DNA of 64,000 bases from Paraburkholderia sp. BL9I2N2 (GTDB lineage Bacteria; Pseudomonadota; Gammaproteobacteria; Burkholderiales; Burkholderiaceae), in assembly GCF_004339745.1 (NCBI RefSeq), contig NZ_SMGP01000001.1, positions 2,108,001 through 2,172,000 on the forward strand. The letters are read 5' to 3'. The translations under genes were made by a program, and so were the position numbers. The notes under the pieces were generated by a model, which was not told where the DNA came from, did no database searches, and worked only from the letters and a program-made list of their open reading frames with translations. Below are positions 47,598 to 56,994 of this stretch, piece after piece; position 1 is the first letter of the stretch, and each line of letters opens with the position of its first letter.

Positions 47598-47998
47598 GCG
47601 CGCGTCCGGATCAGAAGGCCGATTTGCGGGCCGCTACGTCGGCCGATCTGCAGCGTCGAGGCAACACTTTCAATTTGATTTCAACGCACATTTGCGCGGC
47701 GTAAAATCGGTAAAAACGAATGGTCGACACCGTCGCTGCCTTGCTCCTATTGGCTGCGGGCAAACCCGGCGCGAATCGCCGGAGCCCATTTGAAAGCGCG
47801 CTGCGCGTAGCTTCCACGCGCGCTGCGGTGCCGGTCAAAATTACGGCACGGCGCCTTACGATTAGCCCGAAACCCCCGCCCCACAAGGCTTTTCGCCTAG
47901 CGACGAACTGCGCCTTTTGTGCTTGCGTGTGATATAACTCAAAGGCAACCCGGCAAATCAGATGAGGTTGCGCCCCGGAACCATGACGGAGAAAAACG
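47598..47998. other. Intergenic region before the YSC84 lipoprotein
   Basis: 401 nt. The right end has TGTGATATAACT near 47928-47939, a possible extended -10 promoter for the lipoprotein. A short open frame (47720-47932) has no ribosome site and is not called. Confidence 0.5.
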
Positions 47999-48586
47999 AT
48001 GCAAAGACGAAACTTCATGTTGAAGACTACCGCTGCGCTCGCTTTCGGAGGCCTTGCACTGGCTGGTTGTACGACCAACAAAGGCAACCCGGATACACCC
48101 GCCACCGATTCAGCCAAGCGCCAGTCGATCGACGCTAGCGTCGACGGCACCATGTCGCGGCTCTTCACGACGGTGAAGGGATCGCGCGAACTGGTCTCGA
48201 AGGCGCGTGGCGTTCTCGTGTTCCCGTCGGTGCTGCAGGTGGGCTTCGTCGTCGGCGGACAGTATGGCGAAGGTTCGCTGCGCGTAGGCGGCGGCACGGT
48301 CGGTTACTACAGCACGATTTCCGGCTCATTCGGCCTGCAGGCGGGTGCGCAGTCGAAGGCGATCATCTTCCTGTTCATGACGCAGGACGCACTGGACAAA
48401 TTCCGCAATGCCGACGGCTGGTCGGCGGGCGGCGACGCGTCCGTCGCGTTGATCAAGATGGGCGCCAATGGCGCGATCGACACCACCACGGCCACCGCCC
48501 CGGTCGAAGTGTTCGTGCTGACCAATGCCGGCCTGATGGCCGATGTATCGCTGCAAGGCACCAAGGTCACGCGTCTGAAGATCTAG
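47999..48586 (+). CDS. YSC84-domain lipoprotein
   Basis: 195-residue lipoprotein. The signal ends in a lipobox with the acylated Cys in LALAGCTTNKGN. The rest is a YSC84/SYLF-type domain, a lipid-associated fold: SRELVSKARGVLVFPSVLQV, GFVVGGQYGEGSLRVGG, GSFGLQAGAQSKAIIFLFMT and a terminal ADVSLQGTKVTRLKI. It resembles the B. pseudomallei BPSL1445 lipoprotein. It is a single gene with a terminator about 220 nt on. Confidence 0.88.
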   Translation: MQRRNFMLKTTAALAFGGLALAGCTTNKGNPDTPATDSAKRQSIDASVDGTMSRLFTTVKGSRELVSKARGVLVFPSVLQVGFVVGGQYGEGSLRVGGGTVGYYSTISGSFGLQAGAQSKAIIFLFMTQDALDKFRNADGWSAGGDASVALIKMGANGAIDTTTATAPVEVFVLTNAGLMADVSLQGTKVTRLKI

Positions 48587-48802
48587 GCACGCCGTCTGGT
48601 TGCCGGCCTGCGGGGTGTGCGTCTGATCCGCCGGGTTCCGTGAGCAGCGGTGGCCGGGTCAGACGCAATCCTGCGCAGCCTGCCTTTGCAGTGGGAGCAA
48701 CGTGGCATGCGGCCGCGACGGCGAGCTTTTGTGGGCCGCAGCCGCAGACCACCGCCCGTTGCCGGATGCAAAAGCCTCATTCGTCTCAAGTCGTGCGCCA
48801 AT

Positions 48803-48839
48803 AAAAAACGGCGATGCGTACCACGCATCGCCGCTCTTT
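48803..48839. terminator. Bidirectional terminator after the lipoprotein and the lone glycosyltransferase
   Basis: Arms CGGCGATGCGT (48809-48819) and ACGCATCGCCG (48823-48833), with a 3-nt loop, form a perfect 11-bp stem. On the minus strand six T follow; on the plus strand CTCTTTTT follows. It lies between converging genes. Confidence 0.9.
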
Positions 48840-48872
48840 TTCACTCTACCGCGTGAGCCGAATCTCTTCAGC

Positions 48873-49940
48873 TCAACTGCCCGACGTATCGATCACCTTG
48901 AAGCGCGAACGCTTTTGCGCGCGAATCACCAACTGATACGCATCCACATACTGTTGCGCCATGCGGTGCGAAGTGAAGCGCTCCTCGAAGCGCTGCCGCA
49001 CACCCGCGCGCGGCATCTTATGCAGCCGATTGACCGCCGCCACCGCGCCGATTTCGTCTTCGACGATAAAACCCGTCACGCCGTCTTCCAGCACTTCCGG
49101 CACCGAGCCGCGGTTGAACGCGATCACCGGCGTGCCGCATGCCATCGCTTCGATCATCACGAGGCCGAACGGCTCCGGCCAGTCGATCGGAAACAGCAGC
49201 GCGTGAGCGCCGGACAGGAATTCGGCCTTCTGGTTATCCGCGATCTCGCCGATGAACTCGACATAAGGCAAATCCAGTAACGGCCGGATGTCGCGCTCGA
49301 AATACTCGCGATCGGCGGCATCCACTTTCGCGGCGATGCGAATCGGCATGCCGCAGCGGCGGGCAATCCGGATCGCGGTGTCGACTCGTTTTTCCGGCGA
49401 GATCCGGCCGAGAAACGCGAGGTACTTCTGCTCGACCGGCTGCGGCGTGTAGAGCTGTTCCGGCAAGCCGTGATAGACGGTGGTCAGCCACTTGGCCTGC
49501 GGCAGCGGATGCCGCTGCGAATTCGAAATCGAGATCACCGGCGCGGTGTTGAACGTGTCGAACACCGGCTGTTGCTCGGGCAAGTCGAGGCGGCCGTGCA
49601 TTGTCGTGACGAACGGCGTGTCCTGGCGCTTGAAGACCGAGAACGAGTAGTAGTCGAGGTGAAAGTGCAGGACGTCGAAATTTTCGGCCTGGCGGCGCAC
49701 CAGTTCCATCAGCAGCATATGGGGCGCCACGCGGTCGCGAATGCCCGGATCGAGACGCAGCGCGCGTGGCCAGACGGGTTCGAGCTTCGCGCTGGTGACG
49801 GAGTCGCCGCTCGCGAACAGCGTCACGTCATGGCCGAGATCGACCAGCGCCTCGGTGATGTACGACACGACGCGCTCCGTGCCGCCATAAAGCTTCGGCG
49901 GCACCGATTCGGTCAAAGGGGCGATCTGCGCAATCTTCAT
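48873..49940 (-). CDS. GT4 glycosyltransferase (separate from the bce run)
   Basis: 355-residue GT4 transferase. It starts MKIAQIAPLTESVPPKLYGG, with the N-domain YGGTERVVSYITEALVDLGH. The C-domain has YLAFLGRISPEKRVDTAIRI and WPEPFGLVMIEAMACGTPVI (E-x7-E). CGGAGA precedes the ATG at 49940; 25 in-frame codons upstream are dropped. It stands alone, near no polysaccharide gene, so its target is unknown. Confidence 0.9.
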   Translation of the reverse strand: MKIAQIAPLTESVPPKLYGGTERVVSYITEALVDLGHDVTLFASGDSVTSAKLEPVWPRALRLDPGIRDRVAPHMLLMELVRRQAENFDVLHFHLDYYSFSVFKRQDTPFVTTMHGRLDLPEQQPVFDTFNTAPVISISNSQRHPLPQAKWLTTVYHGLPEQLYTPQPVEQKYLAFLGRISPEKRVDTAIRIARRCGMPIRIAAKVDAADREYFERDIRPLLDLPYVEFIGEIADNQKAEFLSGAHALLFPIDWPEPFGLVMIEAMACGTPVIAFNRGSVPEVLEDGVTGFIVEDEIGAVAAVNRLHKMPRAGVRQRFEERFTSHRMAQQYVDAYQLVIRAQKRSRFKVIDTSGS

Positions 49941-50171
49941 ATTATGTCTCCGTGAGCTGGCGGCTTGCGCCTTGAGGGCGGTGCGCGTCAGCGGCGCTGA
50001 GTATGACAGCGCCAATACCTCCGATCAATGCAACGGCCGAATCCGGCCGCGTGCACCACCGGCATCGAAGCATTATTCACTACAGGACAACAAAAAGCCT
50101 CTGGTCTTGCATTTCCTCGGTGCTGTTACATTCAGCTTACATACGGCTCCGTACGTGAACAGCGGCGCGTG

Positions 50172-51338
50172 TCAGCGCGTGGGCCATTTCCAGGCCGGCA
50201 AATCGCGGTCGTCGGCGTCGGCGATACGGGTCGCGCCGAACGGCTTTTCCAGCACGATCGACTGGCTCGCCTCCTCACGTTCGAGCGCCGCGATCAGACG
50301 CGCCGCATGCGACACCACCAGCACCTGCGAATGCGCGGCGGCCCGCGCGATCAGGCGGGCAAGCGCCGGCAGCAGGTCCGGATGCAGGCTCGTCTCGGGT
50401 TCGTTCAACACGAGGAGCTCAGGCGGACGCGGCGTCAGCAAGGCCGCGACCAGCAGCAGATAGCGCAAGGTGCCGTCCGACAGCTCCGCGCCTTTCAGCG
50501 GCCGCACCAGGCCGTGCTGCTGCATCACCACCTCGAAGCGGCCGTCCTGTGTCGTGACGTCGAGGCGCGAGCCGGGAAAGGCGTCGTCGATGGCGGCGTC
50601 GAGCGCGGCCGGGTCGCCGATTTCGCGGATGGTTTGTAACGCGGCGGCAAGGTCCGCGCCGTCGTTGGCGAGCACGGGCGTGTGCGTGCCGATCTGCGGC
50701 AGACGCGCGGGCGCGTCGGCGTCGGTGCGGAAATGGTCGTAGAAGCGCCACGAGCGGATCTGCTCACGCACCGTGATCATCTCGGGTGCGCTCCGCGGGT
50801 CGGAGAACTCCGTCATCATGCTGTCGAAGCTGGCGACGGGTTGTGGAATGGTCTGCCAGTCGCCGCGCTCGTCGCGCGTGCGCAGCGCGGGGCCATGGCG
50901 GTCCACCAGCAAGGCCGACGGCCGCAGCACGGGGCCGCTCCAGATGCATTCGCGCTTGATGGTCGGATCGAGCGGAAAGCGCGTGGCGTCATTGACGAGC
51001 GGCAAACCGAGATCGATCGCGTAGCCGAACTGATCGCCGGAAAAACCGAGCCGCAGACTAACCGGATCTTTGCGGCGCAGCGGTTCAACCGCGAACTCGC
51101 CCGCCAGCACGGCGCGCGAAAAGCGCTCAGGTCCGGCCCATAGCGTGGACGGCAAACCGCCTTCGCGCGCGAGCGAGGTAATCAACCCGCCGCGCGCCGC
51201 TTCGGCCAGCAGCCGCAGCGAGCGATACACACTCGACTTGCCGCTGCCGTTTGGACCTGTGATCACGTTCAGCCTGCCGAGCGGGACGATCAACTCGCGC
51301 AACGAGCGATAGCCGGCAATTGCCAAAGTGGTCAGCAT
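50172..51338 (-). CDS. AAA ATPase (RecF/OLD-like, AAA_21 type)
   Basis: 388-residue SMC-like ATPase without coiled coil. Walker A is GPNGSGKSS (28-36) in GRLNVITGPNGSGKSSVYRS, the signature-like region is KGAELSDGTLRYLLLVAALL, and Walker B is LLVLNEPETSLHPD. A D-loop His switch follows (VLVVSHAARL). No nuclease (Toprim) domain is attached, unlike OLD proteins. I start at MLTTLAIAGYRSL; five in-frame residues precede it. It follows otsA on the same strand after 115 nt, with no clear functional link. Confidence 0.88.
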   Translation of the reverse strand: MLTTLAIAGYRSLRELIVPLGRLNVITGPNGSGKSSVYRSLRLLAEAARGGLITSLAREGGLPSTLWAGPERFSRAVLAGEFAVEPLRRKDPVSLRLGFSGDQFGYAIDLGLPLVNDATRFPLDPTIKRECIWSGPVLRPSALLVDRHGPALRTRDERGDWQTIPQPVASFDSMMTEFSDPRSAPEMITVREQIRSWRFYDHFRTDADAPARLPQIGTHTPVLANDGADLAAALQTIREIGDPAALDAAIDDAFPGSRLDVTTQDGRFEVVMQQHGLVRPLKGAELSDGTLRYLLLVAALLTPRPPELLVLNEPETSLHPDLLPALARLIARAAAHSQVLVVSHAARLIAALEREEASQSIVLEKPFGATRIADADDRDLPAWKWPTR

Positions 51339-51453
51339 GCGCCGGCCCGACATTCAGTCGCGCACGCGCGCGCGTTCCTTAACTCTGCCGTACCTGGACA
51401 CGCGCTCACGCGGCCGCGCCCGACGCCGGACAAACACTGGCCGACACGCCCCA

Positions 51454-52866
51454 TCACTTATGCCCGCCGCCCTTGCCCGGTTTCTGTGCCGGCACGCTGC
51501 GTAGATCACGCAGGAAGGTATCGCGCCACACGCCGAGATCGTTCTCGCGCAGCGCCGCCATATTGATCTCATGACGCCGCTGACGCGCGTCGAGCGGCAT
51601 CTGCAACGCGCGCTGCAAGGCTTCGCACATGCCGATCGCATCATGCGGATTGACCAGCAACGCGCCGGTCAACTCCGCCGCCGCTCCAGCGAAAATCGAC
51701 AGCACCAGCACGCCGGGGTCGTCGGGATTCTGCGCGGCGACGTATTCCTTCGCGACCAGATTCATGCCGTCGTGCAATGGCGTGACGAAACCGATCTGCG
51801 ATTCGCGAAACAGCGACATCAGCTTCCAGCGGTCGTACTGCTGGTTCAGATAGCGGATCGGCGTGTAGTCGAGCCCCGAGTAGCGGCCGTTGATGCGCCC
51901 TGCTTCGTACTCCAGGTCCTGGCGAATCTTCTGATAGGTGGCGACGTCCGAGCGGGTCGGCGGCGCGATCTGCACCAGCGTGACATTGCCGCGCCATTCC
52001 GGCGAGCGCTCCAGCAGATGCTCGAACGCCCGGAACCGCTCGACGAGACCCTTCGAATAATCGAGCCGGTCAACGCTCATGATCAGCTTGCGGCCTTCCA
52101 GGCTTTGCTTCAGGTCGAGCACGTGCTGACGGCTTTCGTAGCGCTTCGCCTGTTCGGCGATTTCGTCGGGGAACACGCCGATGCGGTAAACGCCGGTACG
52201 CAGTTTGCGGCCGAATGCTTCGACGAGTCCGTCCGCGCCCACCGTGCCGCGCGCGTGGCGCGTGACGTAATCCTTGAAGGCAAGCTCGTCGGTGGCGGTC
52301 TGGAAACCCAGCAGGTCGTAGCACGACAACGACTTCACCAGCTCTTCATGCGGTGGAATGTTCAGCAGGATCTGCGGCGCGGGAAACGGAATGTGCAGGA
52401 AGAAGCCGATGCGGTTCGTAATGCCCTCGTTGCGCAGCGCCTCGGCGAACGGGATCAGATGGTAGTCGTGAATCCAGATCACGTCGTCGGGTTCGAGCAG
52501 CTTGATGAGCTTGTGCGCGAGCCACGCGTTGACACGCCGGTAGCCCGCGTACTCCTCGCGCTCGTAGCGTGCGAGGTCGTTGCGGTAGTGGAACACCGGC
52601 CACAGCGTCGCGTTGGAAAAGCCGCGATAGTACTGGTCGTAATCCTTGCGCGTCAGACCGACGGTCGCGAAGGTGACCGCGCCGTCCTGTTCCAGCGTCG
52701 GACCGGCGTTGGCGACGGTCTCGCTGACCACGTCGCCGCTCCAGCCGAACCACACTCCTCCGGCATCCTTCAGCGCGCCGAATACGCCGACCGCGAGGCC
52801 GCCGGCCGATCCCTTGGTTTCCGTCGGCGTTGCGACGCGATTCGACACGACGATCAGTCGGCCCAT
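51454..52866 (-). CDS. otsA: Trehalose-6-phosphate synthase
   Basis: Makes trehalose-6-phosphate from UDP-glucose and glucose-6-phosphate, for osmotic and desiccation protection. The 470-residue GT20 enzyme opens MGRLIVVSNRVATPTETKGS, with the donor loop GSAGGLAVGVFGALK, WIHDYHLIPFAEALR, RLDYSKGLVERF and a C-terminal DGMNLVAKEYVAAQ. AAGGAGG precedes the ATG at 52866. No otsB phosphatase is next to it, so it must be elsewhere. The upstream MscS channel also answers osmotic stress, which may explain the pairing. Confidence 0.95.
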   Translation of the reverse strand: MGRLIVVSNRVATPTETKGSAGGLAVGVFGALKDAGGVWFGWSGDVVSETVANAGPTLEQDGAVTFATVGLTRKDYDQYYRGFSNATLWPVFHYRNDLARYEREEYAGYRRVNAWLAHKLIKLLEPDDVIWIHDYHLIPFAEALRNEGITNRIGFFLHIPFPAPQILLNIPPHEELVKSLSCYDLLGFQTATDELAFKDYVTRHARGTVGADGLVEAFGRKLRTGVYRIGVFPDEIAEQAKRYESRQHVLDLKQSLEGRKLIMSVDRLDYSKGLVERFRAFEHLLERSPEWRGNVTLVQIAPPTRSDVATYQKIRQDLEYEAGRINGRYSGLDYTPIRYLNQQYDRWKLMSLFRESQIGFVTPLHDGMNLVAKEYVAAQNPDDPGVLVLSIFAGAAAELTGALLVNPHDAIGMCEALQRALQMPLDARQRRHEINMAALRENDLGVWRDTFLRDLRSVPAQKPGKGGGHK

Positions 52867-53078
52867 GTTGCATGTCCTCCTTGGTTCGCGCGGCGCGCTC
52901 GGGTGCGTTGTCAGGTGTTCGCGGTGTCTCGCGCGCAATGGCGCAGCGAGAACCGGAAGCACGATGAAGCACGCGATGCCGCGCCAGGTTGGTGAGTGCG
53001 TGGACGGTTCGACCGCTTGGGTGCCGGATCAGTTGCATTCATCGGCACCGCCATGCCAGAGTACGCTGCTTTCCGGTG

Positions 53079-54302
53079 TCAAACCTTTTCCTTCACCTGC
53101 CGCGGCGCATCGGCCGCCGACGGCCGTCCGGCGCGGCTCGCCACCGGATCGGCCTCGGTATGCGCGGCGGTGCTGCCGGCCGGCGTCTGCGTGCTGCGCG
53201 GCACCCAGTCGAGCGGTTCGCCGTTGCCGGTTTCGAGTTCGGCCGACACTTCCGCACGGGCCCGCGGCAAATACTGCGGGTAATGCTGCTGGATGAAATC
53301 GAGCAGCCCCTCGCGCACCCGGCAGCGCAAATCCCAGTTCAGGCCGGAATCGAGCGAACTGACCAGCGCACGCAATTGCATGGAGCGTTCGGTGCCGTCC
53401 GTGACCTGCAGCACCTGCACGCGCCGGTCCCACTCGGGCGCGTCCTCGACGATGCGCGCCAGCTCCTCGCGCAACGGCGCGAGCGGCATGTGGTAGTCGA
53501 CGTAAAGAAACACCGTGCCGATGATCTGCGAACTGCTGCGGGTCCAATTGGAAAACGGGTTTTCTATAAACCATTGCAGCGGCACGATCAACCGTCGCTG
53601 ATCCCACAGACGCACCGACACATACGTGCCGGTGATTTCCTCGATACGCCCCCACTCGCCCTGAATCACGACGACGTCGTCGAGACGGATCGGCTGCGAC
53701 AGCGCGATCTGCAAGCCGGCGATCAGATTGCCGAGCACCGGCCGCGCCGCGATACCGGCGACCAGGCCCGCCACCCCCGCCGACGCCAGCAGGCTCGCGC
53801 CGATCTGCCGGACGTTGGGAAACGTCATCAACGCCCCGCCCACGCCGACGATCACGATCACGAACATCACCGAGCGCGCCAGCACGCGTGCTTGCGTATG
53901 GATGCGGCGCGCCTGCAGGTTGTCGGCGGTATCGAGCGGATGGGCCTGAATGATCGCCTCGCCGATCGCCGCCGCCGAGCGCACCGAGAGCCACGTGATC
54001 GCGCCGATCAGCGTAATCGCGACGGCGTCGCGCAACGGCGTGATGAAGGTCAGCGTGTCCGGCGCTTCCCACCACACCGCCTCCAGCGCGAGGATCACGA
54101 GCACGCACAGCGACGGCTTGTCGATATAGCGCAGCATCACACTGGTGAGCGGATAAGGCCGCGCGACCCGCGTCACGATGCGCGCGCCGATCCGATGAAT
54201 GCCCACCGCCAGCACCATCGCGATGACCGAGACGACCAACGCGCCGAGCCACGTATGCAGCGGCGCTTCGGCCATGCGGCTGAGTTCGTCGAGAGTTGGC
54301 AT
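53079..54302 (-). CDS. MscS-family mechanosensitive channel
   Basis: 407-residue small-conductance channel. Membrane helices occupy about 15-190, ending in the pore helix LLASAGVAGLVAGIAARPVL followed by GNLIAGLQIALSQPIRLDDV. The beta domain is VVVIQGEWGRIEEITGTYV with SVRLWDQRRLIVPLQWF. A Pro/Ala-rich tail of about 50 residues follows. It should release solutes on hypo-osmotic shock. CAGGAGGAAAA precedes the ATG. It lies upstream of otsA on the same strand with a 212-nt gap. Confidence 0.92.
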   Translation of the reverse strand: MPTLDELSRMAEAPLHTWLGALVVSVIAMVLAVGIHRIGARIVTRVARPYPLTSVMLRYIDKPSLCVLVILALEAVWWEAPDTLTFITPLRDAVAITLIGAITWLSVRSAAAIGEAIIQAHPLDTADNLQARRIHTQARVLARSVMFVIVIVGVGGALMTFPNVRQIGASLLASAGVAGLVAGIAARPVLGNLIAGLQIALSQPIRLDDVVVIQGEWGRIEEITGTYVSVRLWDQRRLIVPLQWFIENPFSNWTRSSSQIIGTVFLYVDYHMPLAPLREELARIVEDAPEWDRRVQVLQVTDGTERSMQLRALVSSLDSGLNWDLRCRVREGLLDFIQQHYPQYLPRARAEVSAELETGNGEPLDWVPRSTQTPAGSTAAHTEADPVASRAGRPSAADAPRQVKEKV

Positions 54303-54702
54303 GAAGGGGCTTTTCCTCCTGGCTTGAGCGGTGAACAGGACCAGCGCAGAGCGGGCGCGGAACCGGCGAGCATCGAACGTGGCTGCGGTGGTGCGTGATG
54401 CGCCCTTGCGCCGAACGGCGCCGGTGGCGAAGCATCCGCCAAAGAAGCGGGCGCGGGCCGCACGACTGCGCGCCGTCGCGGACTGCCTACAACCATCTTA
54501 GGCCGTTCGTCAGCGCGATCCTGGAAAGGTGCCGAGGCGAGCCGCTTCTGCAAACGGACGGCCGGGGTTCAAACCGGTTTTCAGGCGGGGTTTCGAAAAA
54601 GCCCCGGCGGGGTTTCGGCGGCTGAAAACCCGAAACACATCCGCTAGCTAAAACGCCCAACGCACCCGATGCGGGCACGCGAGGCATCAGCCGTGATTCA
54701 AT
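54303..54702. other. Intergenic region with repeats
   Basis: 400 nt. The right half holds a direct repeat GGCGGGGTTTCG near 54575 and 54605, with outer inverted arms GGTTTTCAG/CTGAAAACC. On the minus strand CCCC-GCC-GGGG-CTTTTT is a weak terminator-like hairpin that could end the Rap1a-type gene. No ORF with support was seen. Confidence 0.5.
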
Positions 54703-55059
54703 TCAACTACCGCTCCTGCAGGGAAACGCCTTGCCGAGCCCCAGCGAGATCGCCGTGCTGGCGTTGTAGCCCGCGACGTTCGGATTCTCCGCAATATATT
54801 TGCGCACCGCGTCAGTCAGCTGCGCCGAACGCGCGTCCTGCGGCAAGCAGAAGTACTGGCCGACGCGCGGACCGGTCGTGCCGCCGATCGCGTCGATGGT
54901 GTTGAAGATGCCGTCGGCGGCGCCTTCGATATAAGCGGCACACGCGCTACGCGATGCCACGTCCGTCTTGGTGCACAGCTTGTTGAGGTCGCCTCCCGTA
55001 AACGCGGCTGCCGATAGCGGTACGGCAAGCGCGCTGGCGAAAATCAAAGCCCGCAGCAT
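54703..55059 (-). CDS. Rap1a/Tai-type exported protein
   Basis: 118-residue exported protein; signal peptide MLRALIFASALAVPLSAAAF. The mature part has the Rap1a/Tai fold with four cysteines: LNKLCTKTDVASRSACAAYI, YFCLPQDARSAQL, and a final KAFPC. Some family members are immunity proteins for type VI effectors, but no such effector or structural gene is near, so an orphan periplasmic role is more likely. GGAAAGGA precedes the ATG. Confidence 0.82.
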   Translation of the reverse strand: MLRALIFASALAVPLSAAAFTGGDLNKLCTKTDVASRSACAAYIEGAADGIFNTIDAIGGTTGPRVGQYFCLPQDARSAQLTDAVRKYIAENPNVAGYNASTAISLGLGKAFPCRSGS

Positions 55060-55376
55060 GGTGTTCCTTTCCAGGGTCGTTTATCAGGCGGTCTTTCGCC
55101 GCGTCCAAACGGCGCGCCCAGGCGGCGCGCCAAAGTCGTCATTCTGCACTGTTTTGCGAAGCTCAAGCGTGCGCGGCGCCGCTATCTTCAGGCACTTTTT
55201 ACTGCCTCGCCAGGCGGCGGCCGCTGCACCGGTACTTTCGCGCTTCGACGCTGGCACGCCTGAAGCTCGGATAGCGCGCCAGGCGGCCGGCTGACCAGGC
55301 TCGCCTTTGAGCGCGGCGTTTGGGCGACGCGCGTCGGCTGCCCATGAACCGCCGCCGACTCGCGCCGCCGCGCGCA
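55060..55376. other. Intergenic region with a GGCGCGCC hairpin
   Basis: 317 nt between the Rap1a-type gene and the ankyrin gene. Two copies of the palindrome GGCGCGCC (55111-55118, 55124-55131) are 5 nt apart and could pair as a very stable hairpin. It has no T-run on either strand, so it is not a clear terminator. No gene was seen. Confidence 0.5.
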
Positions 55377-56102
55377 TCACTTCTGTTGCATCTGCTGCAG
55401 GCGCGCGGTCAGCCCTTCGACCACATCCGGCTCTTTGTAGGTCTTGGCGAAATCGAGCGCCGTCATGCCGATCTGGTTCTTCACCGTCAGGTCCGCGCCG
55501 TTGTCGAGCAGCAGCTTCACCGTCGACACATGGCCGCCGCGCGCGGCCATCATCAGCGGCGTGGTGCCGTTCGGCGAACCGGCGTCGACGTAGGCCGAAT
55601 GATCGAGCAGCACCTTGACGACGTCGTCATGGCCGTTCGCCGCCGCGTAGTGCAACGGCGCCCAGCCCTTCTTGTTGACCTCGGCGTCTTTCGCGATCAG
55701 CAGGTTGACGAAGTCGAGGTCGCCGTTGAGCGACGCCATCATCATCGCGTTCTCGCCGGCTTTGTCCTGAATCTCGATGTTGGTCTTCGGATTGGCGACC
55801 AGCGCGGCGCCGACCTTGTCCGATTTTTCGCGCGCCGCCAGCACCAGCAGCGGCATGCCCTGGTTGTCCACGCTGTTCGGGTCCATGCCCTTGGCGAGCA
55901 GTTTGTTGACGCCGTCGACGTCGTCGAACTTGACCGATTTGATCAGCGAATCGATCGGCGCAGCCTGAGCCGGAGACACCATCAGCGAAGTCAGCGCCGC
56001 ACAGGCCAGCGTTGCCGCGAATGCGACGCGCGAGGCGCGGCGCCGTGCCGAAGCCAGCGCGCCACGCGCCGCCAAAGTGTCCTGGAATACTGCGATCGAC
56101 AT
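55377..56102 (-). CDS. Secreted ankyrin-repeat protein
   Basis: 241-residue exported protein. A long basic N-terminus leads to a hydrophobic signal (VAFAATLACAALTSLMVSPA, cut after AQA). About five ankyrin repeats follow: DVDGVNKLLAKGMDPNSVDN, QGMPLLVLAAREKSDK, AGENAMMMASLNGDLDFVN, GWAPLHYAAANGHDDVVKVL and GTTPLMMAARGGHVSTVKLL. It likely binds proteins in the periplasm; partner unknown. I start at MSIAVFQDT; an upstream ATG at 56117 adds five residues. Confidence 0.88.
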   Translation of the reverse strand: MSIAVFQDTLAARGALASARRRASRVAFAATLACAALTSLMVSPAQAAPIDSLIKSVKFDDVDGVNKLLAKGMDPNSVDNQGMPLLVLAAREKSDKVGAALVANPKTNIEIQDKAGENAMMMASLNGDLDFVNLLIAKDAEVNKKGWAPLHYAAANGHDDVVKVLLDHSAYVDAGSPNGTTPLMMAARGGHVSTVKLLLDNGADLTVKNQIGMTALDFAKTYKEPDVVEGLTARLQQMQQK

Positions 56103-56169
56103 CGAAATTTCTCTCATATTTAACTTTAGGAAACGTCCCTATCCTTTTGATATTGATCGACTTTACGTC

Positions 56170-56961
56170 TCACACGCCAGTGGGCGCGGGGATCTTGAAA
56201 AGGCGGAAAAAGTTCTGCGTGGTCGCGGCGGCCAGCGCCGTTTCCTGCATCTCGCGTTGCTGCGCGATGAAGCGTCCGACATAACTGACGTACGCAGGTT
56301 CATTAGGCTTGCCGCGATACGGCACGGGCGCGAGGTACGGCGAGTCGGTTTCGATCAGCAAGCGCTCGAGCGGCACGCGGCGCGCGACGTCCTGCACATC
56401 CGTCGCGCTCTTGAACGTGACGATGCCCGACAGCGAGATGTAAAAATTCTGCGCCAGCGCTTGCTCGGCGACGGCCCACGGCTCCGTGAAGCAATGCATC
56501 ACGCCGCCCGGCTCGCCCGCGCGCTCCTCGGCCATGATGCGCAGCGTGTCTTCCGACGACGAGCGCGTATGGATGATCAGCGGCTTTCCAGTGGCATGCG
56601 CCGCGCGGATATGGGTGCGAAAGCGCTCGCGCTGCCATTCCATGTCGGCGATCGTGCGGCCTTCCAGACGGTAGTAGTCGAGACCCGTCTCGCCGATCGC
56701 GACCACCTTCGGATGCCCGGCCAGTTCGACCAGTTCGGCGACGCTCGGCTCGCGCATGTCCTCGTGATCCGGATGCACGCCGACCGAGGCGTACACGTTC
56801 TCATATCTGCTGGCGATATCGAGCACGGACGGCAGCGTTTCGAGATCGACGGACACGCACAGCGCATGCGTGACCGAGTGGCTGCGCATATTCTCGAGCA
56901 CTTGCGGCAGGCGGTCGGCGAGTCCTTCGAAATTGATATGGCAGTGCGAGTCGACAAACAT
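56170..56961 (-). CDS. TatD/YcfH-family metal-dependent hydrolase
   Basis: 263-residue metal hydrolase (a 3'-5' DNase or D-aminoacyl-tRNA deacylase in relatives). Metal ligands are H6 and H8 (DSHCHINF), E91 (AIGETGLDYY), H131 (LIIHTR), H156 (VMHCFTE) and D206 (LLIETDSPYLAP). It is in the same direction as the acetyltransferase and holB, 33 nt from the acetyltransferase stop. The order tmk-holB-tatD is common in bacteria; here an acetyltransferase lies between. Confidence 0.92.
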   Translation of the reverse strand: MFVDSHCHINFEGLADRLPQVLENMRSHSVTHALCVSVDLETLPSVLDIASRYENVYASVGVHPDHEDMREPSVAELVELAGHPKVVAIGETGLDYYRLEGRTIADMEWQRERFRTHIRAAHATGKPLIIHTRSSSEDTLRIMAEERAGEPGGVMHCFTEPWAVAEQALAQNFYISLSGIVTFKSATDVQDVARRVPLERLLIETDSPYLAPVPYRGKPNEPAYVSYVGRFIAQQREMQETALAAATTQNFFRLFKIPAPTGV

Positions 56962-56994
56962 GATGATGTCCTGCGTAGGAGTGCTCGGGGTGAA

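Noticed and set aside
47720..47932. 70-codon plus-strand ORF
   Set aside because: No ribosome site and no recognisable fold; lies in the promoter region of the lipoprotein gene.
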